The translations under genes and the position numbers were made by a program. Below the pieces are notes generated by a model that worked only from the letters and a program-made list of their open reading frames with translations, did no database searches and was not told where the DNA came from. Below are positions 58,686-64,000 of a stretch of 64,000 nt of DNA, one piece after another. The number at the start of each line of letters is the position of its first letter. The stretch's first letter is position 1. This DNA comes from Thiodiazotropha sp050291245 (GTDB lineage: Bacteria; Pseudomonadota; Gammaproteobacteria; Chromatiales; Chromatiaceae): assembly GCA_050291245.1 (NCBI GenBank), contig JBNKJP010000002.1:27468-91467 (forward strand). Direction: 5' to 3'.

Positions 58686-61106
58686 GTGAGCGTGCATGCT
58701 AACGCACCACAACAACCCATCGTAGAACGGTTGGAGGATTTCGATACCCGATCCGGAAGTCTGGTCGAGCGGGTCTTGTTCAACAATCGTCAGCTGGTGG
58801 TGTTTCTGTGTCTGGTCATCACCCTGTTTCTTGGATGGCAGGCCACCCGGATTCAGCTCAACGCCAGCTACGAAAAGATGATCCCCACCAACCATGAGTT
58901 CGTGGTCAACTATCTGGCCAACAAGGGGGATCTTTCCACCCTCGGCAACGCCATCCGGATTGCGGTGGAATCCACTGACGGGAGTATCTTCAACAAGGAG
59001 TATATGGAAACCCTGCGGCAGATGAACGACGAGATCTATCTGCTGCCGGGTGTGGACCGCCCCTTTATGAAGTCGTTGTGGACCAGTGCCACCCGTTGGA
59101 CCGCGGTCACTGAAGAGGGGCTGGAAGGCGGTACCGTGGTGCCCGAGAACTATGACGGTTCCAAGCGCAGCCTCGATCAGGTACGGCTCAACGTTGAACG
59201 TTCGGGTGAGATCGGTCAACTGGTGGCGGCCAATTTCAAATCGAGCATCATCTTCGTACCTTTGCTCGATATCAATACCAAGACCGGTGAGGCGCTTGAT
59301 TATCACGAGTTTGCGAAACAGATCGAACTGATTCGCGACAAGTATCAGAACAACAAGATCCGCATCCACATTACCGGTTTCGCCAAGGTGGTGGGAGACC
59401 TGATTGATGGACTGCTGCAGATGCTGGGGTTCTTTCTCGTCGCCATCCTGGTGGCGACCGCGACCCTGTACTGGTTCACCCACTGTGTGCGCTCGACCCT
59501 GTTGGTGGTGACCTGTTCCCTGGTGGCGGTGGTCTGGCAGTTTGGCCTGGTAACCTTGCTGGGTTATGAGCTCGATCCCTATTCGGTACTGGTGCCTTTC
59601 CTGGTGTTCGCCATCGGCATGAGCCACGGGGCGCAGAAGATGAACGGCATCATGCAGGACGTGGGGCGGGGCACTCATAAGGTGGTTGCCGCTCGTCACA
59701 CCTTCCGGCGCCTGTTCGTGGCGGGTCTGACCGCGCTGCTTTGTGATGCGGTGGGGTTTGCGGTGTTGATGGTGATCGACATCAAGGTGATCAAGGATCT
59801 GGCGCTGATCGCCAGTATCGGGGTCGCGGTGCTGATCTTCACCAATCTGATTCTGTTGCCGATACTGCTCTCCTTCACCGGGGTCAGCCACAAGGCGGCC
59901 AAACGCAGCCTGAAGGCGGAACAGCAGGATATTGCGGGGGCCAAGCACTGGTTATGGGCTACCCTCGATCTGTTCACCAAGAAACGCATGGCCACCTTGT
60001 CCGTAATCCTGGGGTTCGCGATGGGTATCGGCGGGTACCTGATCAGCACCCACCTGCAGGTTGGTGACCTCGATCCGGGTGCTCCGGAACTGCGCCCCGA
60101 TTCCCGCTACAATCTGGACAACGCGTTCATGGTGGAAAACTATGCCGCCAGTTCTGACATCTTCGTTGTCATGGTGAAGACCGCCGATGACAGTTGCAGC
60201 CGATATGAGTCCCTGTCCCTGGTGGACGAACTGGGTTGGGAGTTGGAACAACTGCCAGGCGTAGAGGCGACCAACTCACTGGCCAAGCTTTCTCGAATCG
60301 TCTCCGCCGGTTACAACGAGGGTAACTTCAAATGGATCGGGCTGGTGCCCAACAACGCCGTATTGGGCGGGGTGCAGAGCCGGGCGCCGCGGGAAGTCAT
60401 CAATACCACCTGCAGTCTGACCACCCTCTATGTCTATCTCACCGACCACAAGGCGGAGACCCTGACCCGGGTGGTGGATGCGGTGCAGACCTACATCACC
60501 GAACATCCCACACCGGATGCGGAGTTTATGCTGGCGGCCGGTAATGCCGGTATCGAGGCAGCCACCAACATCGTGGTCAAGAAGGCCAGTCACGAAATGA
60601 TGTTCTGGGTCTACGGAGCGGTGATCATCCTCTGCTGGATTACCTTCCGTTCCTGGCGTGCCGTGGTGGCGGCGGTATTGCCTCTGGTGCTGACTTCGAT
60701 CCTGTGTGAATCCCTGATGGTGATGTTCGGCATGGGGGTCAAGGTGGCCACGCTTCCGGTGATTGCGCTGGGTGTGGGGATCGGTGTTGATTACGCGCTC
60801 TATGTGCTCTCAGTGATTCTCGCCTACATGCGTAATGGCGAAAGCCTGTCCAAGGCCTACTATGGGGCGCTGCTGTTTACCGGCCGGGTGGTGGTGCTGA
60901 CCGGTGCGACACTGGCGATCGGCGTGGCCTTGTGGGCCTTCTCGCCGATTAAGTTTCAGGCCGATATGGGCATACTGCTTGCGTTCATGTTTCTTTGGAA
61001 CATGCTTGGGGCGTTGTTGCTGTTACCGGCCCTGGCCTATTTTCTACTCCCGCAGCAGGTTAAGCCGGAAGTGGCGGTATCCGATCTGGCAACGAATCAT
61101 GGTTGA
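58686..61106 (+). CDS. RND-superfamily (MMPL/HpnN-type) transporter
   Basis: The 806-residue protein starts at GTG with TAGGAGAAC upstream. It shows the duplicated RND plan. A first helix at ~40-58 (LVVFLCLVITLFLGW) is followed by a large periplasmic loop, then a bundle of helices at ~245-400 with AIGMSHGAQKMNG. A second single helix lies near 440-460, followed by a second loop with two Cys (DDSCSRY; INTTCSL). The last bundle (~635-795) has GVGIGVDYALYVLS. MMPL/HpnN proteins move lipids, hopanoids or other hydrophobic molecules, driven by proton flow. With DUF1302 and DUF1329 it could form a trans-envelope route. Confidence 0.92.
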   Translation: MSVHANAPQQPIVERLEDFDTRSGSLVERVLFNNRQLVVFLCLVITLFLGWQATRIQLNASYEKMIPTNHEFVVNYLANKGDLSTLGNAIRIAVESTDGSIFNKEYMETLRQMNDEIYLLPGVDRPFMKSLWTSATRWTAVTEEGLEGGTVVPENYDGSKRSLDQVRLNVERSGEIGQLVAANFKSSIIFVPLLDINTKTGEALDYHEFAKQIELIRDKYQNNKIRIHITGFAKVVGDLIDGLLQMLGFFLVAILVATATLYWFTHCVRSTLLVVTCSLVAVVWQFGLVTLLGYELDPYSVLVPFLVFAIGMSHGAQKMNGIMQDVGRGTHKVVAARHTFRRLFVAGLTALLCDAVGFAVLMVIDIKVIKDLALIASIGVAVLIFTNLILLPILLSFTGVSHKAAKRSLKAEQQDIAGAKHWLWATLDLFTKKRMATLSVILGFAMGIGGYLISTHLQVGDLDPGAPELRPDSRYNLDNAFMVENYAASSDIFVVMVKTADDSCSRYESLSLVDELGWELEQLPGVEATNSLAKLSRIVSAGYNEGNFKWIGLVPNNAVLGGVQSRAPREVINTTCSLTTLYVYLTDHKAETLTRVVDAVQTYITEHPTPDAEFMLAAGNAGIEAATNIVVKKASHEMMFWVYGAVIILCWITFRSWRAVVAAVLPLVLTSILCESLMVMFGMGVKVATLPVIALGVGIGVDYALYVLSVILAYMRNGESLSKAYYGALLFTGRVVVLTGATLAIGVALWAFSPIKFQADMGILLAFMFLWNMLGALLLLPALAYFLLPQQVKPEVAVSDLATNHG

Positions 61107-61110
61107 GGGT

Positions 61111-61202
61111 GGTGGCACTTACTCAAATCAAAGATCACCGTCATCCCGGCGTATGCCGGAATGACGAAAATCTAGAGAATCGCCTTAAGTAAGTACTATT
61201 GG
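61111..61202. mobile_element. Short copy (92 bases) of the TIR-bearing MITE-like repeat
   Basis: GGTGGCACTTACTCAA at the left pairs with the inverse of the right end, CCAATAGTACTTACTTAAGG. A single GTCATCCCGGCGTATGCCGG-type hairpin is the core. It sits between the MMPL transporter and the oxidoreductase gene and supplies the bases just before the latter's ribosome site. Confidence 0.75.
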
Positions 61203-61217
61203 TTGAGCGGGGGGGCA

Positions 61218-62231
61218 ATGCAATCACGTGTCATTCGATTTCATAAGTGCGGAGGTCCGGAGGTCCTGCGTATCGAGGTGGCGTTACCGACAACTCCAGG
61301 CCCGGGAGAGGTCGTAATCCAGGTCGATGCAATCGGTTTGAATCGTGCCGAGGCGGCATTCCGCGCGGGGCAATATCTGGAACAACCCGAATATCCCGCG
61401 CGACTGGGATACGAGGCGAGTGGAAAGGTCCGGGCCGTGGGTGATGGGGTGACGGCGTTCGCAGAGGGTGATGAGGTGTGTGTGATACCTTCGATGAATC
61501 CCATGAGCCAATACGGCGTGTATGGCGATTGGGCGAAGCTTCCCGCTGAGGTGCTGATCAAGCGTCCGGCGGGTATGAGCGCTATCGAGGGTGCCTCGGT
61601 GTGGATGCCCTATCTGACCGCCTATGGCGCGCTTGCCGATCTGGTAGCGGTTGGCCCGGGTGATCCGGTGGTGATCACCGCCGCTTCTTCGAGTGTCGGT
61701 ATTGCGGCGATTCAGATTTGCAAACAACTGGGTGGGGTACCGATCGCTGTGACCCGGAGTGCCGGGAAGGTCGATGCTTTGAGGGAACAGGGCGCCGCAC
61801 ATGTGTTGATCGGTGATGCAGACCGTGTCGTGGACAGCGTAATGGAGGTCACGGCGGGGAAGGGTGCCCGTGTGGTATTTGATCCGGTAGCCGGTCCCTG
61901 CGTGATGGCCTTGTCGGAGATGCTGGGTGTTGGCGGCTTTTTGGTACTCTATGGCAACCTGAGTGGAAAGGCCGCGGAGACCCCGTTTCCGTTTTTCTCA
62001 GCAGTTGGAAAAGGTTTGTCTCTGCGTGGTTATCTGGTGTTCGAGTTGACCCGTGATCTTAAACGACGGGACAAAGCCATTGCGTTTATCGCACAGGGCT
62101 TGGAGCAGGGCAGCCTCAAGCCGGTTATTGCAAAACATTTTCGTCTTGATCAGATTGTCGAGGCGCATCGTTACCTGGAGTCCAATCAGCAGATTGGAAA
62201 AATCGTGGTAACCACGGGTGCAATGCACTAG
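61218..62231 (+). CDS. Medium-chain dehydrogenase/reductase, NADPH:quinone reductase-like
   Basis: The protein has 337 residues from the ATG at 61218; a TTG at 61203 is less likely. The MDR N-terminal domain has HKCGGPEVLRIE, PGPGEVVIQVDAIGLNRAEAAFRAG and PARLGYEASGKV. The Rossmann domain has the motif VVITAASSSVGIAAIQICKQLG and uses AVTRSAGK after strand 2, consistent with NADPH. The catalytic zinc Cys and structural zinc Cys4 of alcohol dehydrogenases are absent (NRAEA in place of C-x-x-D), so it is a zinc-free reductase. It may act on quinones or an unsaturated carbonyl made in the pathway. Confidence 0.87.
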   Translation: MQSRVIRFHKCGGPEVLRIEVALPTTPGPGEVVIQVDAIGLNRAEAAFRAGQYLEQPEYPARLGYEASGKVRAVGDGVTAFAEGDEVCVIPSMNPMSQYGVYGDWAKLPAEVLIKRPAGMSAIEGASVWMPYLTAYGALADLVAVGPGDPVVITAASSSVGIAAIQICKQLGGVPIAVTRSAGKVDALREQGAAHVLIGDADRVVDSVMEVTAGKGARVVFDPVAGPCVMALSEMLGVGGFLVLYGNLSGKAAETPFPFFSAVGKGLSLRGYLVFELTRDLKRRDKAIAFIAQGLEQGSLKPVIAKHFRLDQIVEAHRYLESNQQIGKIVVTTGAMH

Positions 62232-62454
62232 TGTCTTATACTGATGCGTAAGTATAAATGTCGGTACGGGCCGAACTGAACGATGCGGCACTACACGAGT
62301 CTGTGCCCATCCGCGAACTACAACGCTCGTCATTCCGGCGTATGCCGGAATCCAGTAATTCGTCAAACTCCCTGGATCCCGGTATGCGCCGGGATGACGC
62401 AGCACTAAGAAAACAGGTGTCTCCGGACGGACACCCGATACAGGAGGAACTGAA
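62232..62454. repeat. Spacer with two core hairpins of the MITE-like family
   Basis: GTCATTCCGGCGTATGCCGG at about 62330-62349 and ATCCCGGTATGCGCCGGGATGAC at about 62376-62398 are two cores of the repeat family in tandem. The terminal inverted repeats are not evident, so this is a fragment. No gene is seen. Confidence 0.65.
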
Positions 62455-63801
62455 ATGACCCAAGATCCCCGTGAATTAATCGATCAGTCCGCCATGTCCA
62501 AGTGGCAGATCAGTGTTATCACTCTGTGTATTCTGTTGGTTTCCCTGGATGGTTTCGACGTGCTTTCGATCAGTTTTGCCGCGCCCGGTATTGCCAAGGA
62601 GTGGGGCATCGATCGGGCCGGGTTGGGGATTGTCCTTTCGATGGAACTGATCGGGATGGGATTCGGTGCCTTCATTCTCGGCCATCTGGCGGATCGGATC
62701 GGGCGCAGGCCCACCATTCTGATGAGCCTGTTGATGATGGCGGTTGGGATGTATCTGGCATCGGTCGCGGGCAGTGTGGTAATGCTTTCGATCGTCCGGC
62801 TGTTCACCGGCCTGGGTATTGGCGGCATTCTCGCCTCGGTCAACGCTATGGCGGCGGAGTATTCCAATGCCCGCTCCCGCAATCTGTCGGTCTCGTTGAT
62901 GGCGGCGGGATATCCGCTCGGGGTCATCATCGGCGGCTCTGTCGCCACGGTGTTACTGGCGAACTTCGATTGGCGTTCGGTGTTCCTCTTCGGTGCGATC
63001 GTGACCCTGGTTTTTCTCCCCGCGACCTGGTTGTTGATGCCCGAATCGATCGCCCATTTGATGCACAAGCGGCCATCGAATGCCTTGCAACGCATCAACC
63101 GTACTTTGAAGCGCATGGGGCACGCTTCCCTTGAGGTTCTTCCGCCGGAACCGGAGCAGCCGGTCCATACGCATATCGCCCGTCTCTTCAAAGCCGACAT
63201 GATCCGTGCGACCGTGTTACTCTCGATCGCCTATTTCGCCCATATCATGACCTTCTATTACATTATCAAGTGGATTCCGAAGCTGGTGGTTGACATGGGT
63301 TATTCACCCGCCCTGTCCGGTACCGTGCTGGTCTGGGCGAATGTGGGTGGAATACTCGGTGCCATTCTGCTCGGATTGCTGACCCGGCGCTATTCGGTGA
63401 ACAATCTGGTTATCGGTTCACTGCTTTTCGCCGCGATAATGGTTGCCGTATTTGGTACCGGTCAATCCACGCTCTTTGAACTCTCCCTGGTTGCCGGGAT
63501 CGCCGGGTTCTTCACCAACGCGGCCATCGTTGGCATGTATGCCCTGTTCGCGCAATCCTTTCCTACCGAAGTGCGTGCCGGTGGTACGGGTTTCGTGATT
63601 GGAATCGGCCGGGGTGGGGCGGTGATGGGACCGGTATTGGCCGGGTTTCTGTTCCAGAGCAGTCAGGGAGGTTTACTGATGGTTTCGATGATCATGGCGG
63701 TCGGCTCATTGATCGCAGCCGCCGCACTCGTTTTCATGCCTCACAAAAAAGCCGAGGCATCATCGCTCTCGCAAGTGTCCCGTGGTTTGGATGGCGCGTA
63801 G
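62455..63801 (+). CDS. MFS transporter, aromatic acid:H+ symporter type
   Basis: The 448-residue protein has ACAGGAGGAACTG before the ATG. Twelve membrane helices are predicted by eye. Helix 1 carries SLDGFDVLSISFAAPGI, the D-G-F-D motif of the AAHS group (PcaK, BenK). The loop 2-3 motif is GHLADRIGRRPTI and the loop 8-9 counterpart is GLLTRRYSV. PESIAHLMHKRP follows helix 6. AAHS members take up benzoate, 4-hydroxybenzoate and similar acids. Its place at the end of the XylR-linked group supports an aromatic substrate. A 220-base spacer with repeats separates it from the oxidoreductase, so it may have its own promoter. Confidence 0.9.
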   Translation: MTQDPRELIDQSAMSKWQISVITLCILLVSLDGFDVLSISFAAPGIAKEWGIDRAGLGIVLSMELIGMGFGAFILGHLADRIGRRPTILMSLLMMAVGMYLASVAGSVVMLSIVRLFTGLGIGGILASVNAMAAEYSNARSRNLSVSLMAAGYPLGVIIGGSVATVLLANFDWRSVFLFGAIVTLVFLPATWLLMPESIAHLMHKRPSNALQRINRTLKRMGHASLEVLPPEPEQPVHTHIARLFKADMIRATVLLSIAYFAHIMTFYYIIKWIPKLVVDMGYSPALSGTVLVWANVGGILGAILLGLLTRRYSVNNLVIGSLLFAAIMVAVFGTGQSTLFELSLVAGIAGFFTNAAIVGMYALFAQSFPTEVRAGGTGFVIGIGRGGAVMGPVLAGFLFQSSQGGLLMVSMIMAVGSLIAAAALVFMPHKKAEASSLSQVSRGLDGA

Positions 63802-63865
63802 TGGATTTGTTTGCGTTCGTTACGTTCAGATAGTCCGTCAGCCCTGTCTATTGTCTTCCTCTCAA

Positions 63866-63942
63866 TGGTATGGACTCCTCCCCCACCGAGCCCTAAGGTT
63901 GGTGAGGGGGAAGTTGTCAAGCAAACAAAGGAGCCCATACCA
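63866..63942 (+). mobile_element. Left-end region of an IS110-family element
   Basis: TGGTATGGACTCCT (63866-63879) and AGGAGCCCATACCA (63929-63942) form an inverted repeat with one mismatch. It ends on the transposase start codon and encloses a second GC-rich stem (CCCCCACC with GGTGAGGGGG). Sub-terminal inverted repeats of this kind are known for the IS1111 subgroup of IS110. The true element end cannot be fixed without the right side. Confidence 0.6.
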
Positions 63943-64000
63943 TGAAAAAGACTACCACTATCTGTATCGATCTGGCGAAAACTGTTTTTCAGATTGCTGT
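63942..64000 (+). CDS. IS110-family transposase, N-terminal fragment (runs off window)
   Basis: From the ATG at 63942, with AAAGGAG upstream, the frame reads MKKTTTICIDLAKTVFQIAV to the window edge. The C-I-D-L-A-K-x-x-F-Q pattern is the start of the IS110 DEDD (RuvC-like) domain, with the first catalytic Asp. Only 19-20 residues are visible, so integrity is unknown. Confidence 0.8.
   Translation, partial: MKKTTTICIDLAKTVFQIA

Overview
The window is a stretch of gammaproteobacterial chromosome. The evidence is the gene order smc-zipA-ligA, the presence of rdgC, tmcA and type I queF, and the many short hairpin repeats of the kind seen in free-living or symbiotic sulfur-oxidising and aromatic-degrading gammaproteobacteria. 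I cannot name the species. I saw no rRNA, tRNA or CRISPR array.

Layout. 1-3.7 kb: the start of a FliK-like flagellar gene running off the left edge, a GYF/pentapeptide-repeat membrane protein, AMMECR1 and rdgC. 3.7-4.0 kb: a short TIR-bearing repeat, then an FNR-type box, a -10 element and a strong intrinsic terminator with no ORF between them, which looks like a small RNA gene. 4.0-7.4 kb (minus): a three-gene UDP-sugar operon (TviB-like dehydrogenase, WbpP/TviC-like epimerase, UDP-glucuronate 4-epimerase-like protein). 7.8-19 kb: a B12-binding radical SAM protein, then a lipid-linked sugar or lipid A modification operon (GT2, tandem LAB_N protein, ArnT-like GT39). This operon is split by a 6-kb signalling block (REC-HD-GYP regulator, periplasmic phosphate-binding-like protein, large hybrid histidine kinase) and carries a partial duplication of the GT2/LAB_N junction on the far side. 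19-26 kb: tmcA, the radical SAM and Memo members of the AmmeMemoRadiSam set, a RepB-primase-like protein, an FGGY kinase and queF.

26-29 kb holds an uncharacterised, locally duplicated array: a soluble protein followed by a coupled membrane/ankyrin-like protein, then a decayed second copy of the same pair. Its form is that of an effector-immunity locus. 29-37 kb is housekeeping (smc, zipA, ligA) plus a MerR regulator with two TipAS-like domains and a textbook MerR operator. 37-46 kb is an accessory, partly AT-rich region: an S8 peptidase with a DUF1508 tail, a PEP-CTERM protein, a cassette-like small membrane gene bracketed by attC-like sites, a group II intron fragment, a Y1/REP-type transposase, an HExxH protein and a sulfotransferase-like protein. 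46-50 kb has a second hybrid kinase preceded by a kinase remnant, a MarR regulator with an operator-promoter, and two small unknown genes.

50.7-63.8 kb reads as one catabolic/transport regulon. A XylR/DmpR-type sigma-54 activator is divergent from an aldehyde dehydrogenase gene that has a -24/-12 promoter. It is followed by DUF1302, DUF1329, a YCF48-like protein, an MMPL/RND transporter, an MDR oxidoreductase and an aromatic-acid-type MFS transporter. I infer uptake and oxidation of a hydrophobic, probably aromatic, substrate. The window ends inside an IS110-family transposase. A small TIR-bearing repeat family (five copies recognised, plus fragments) is scattered through the intergenic spaces.
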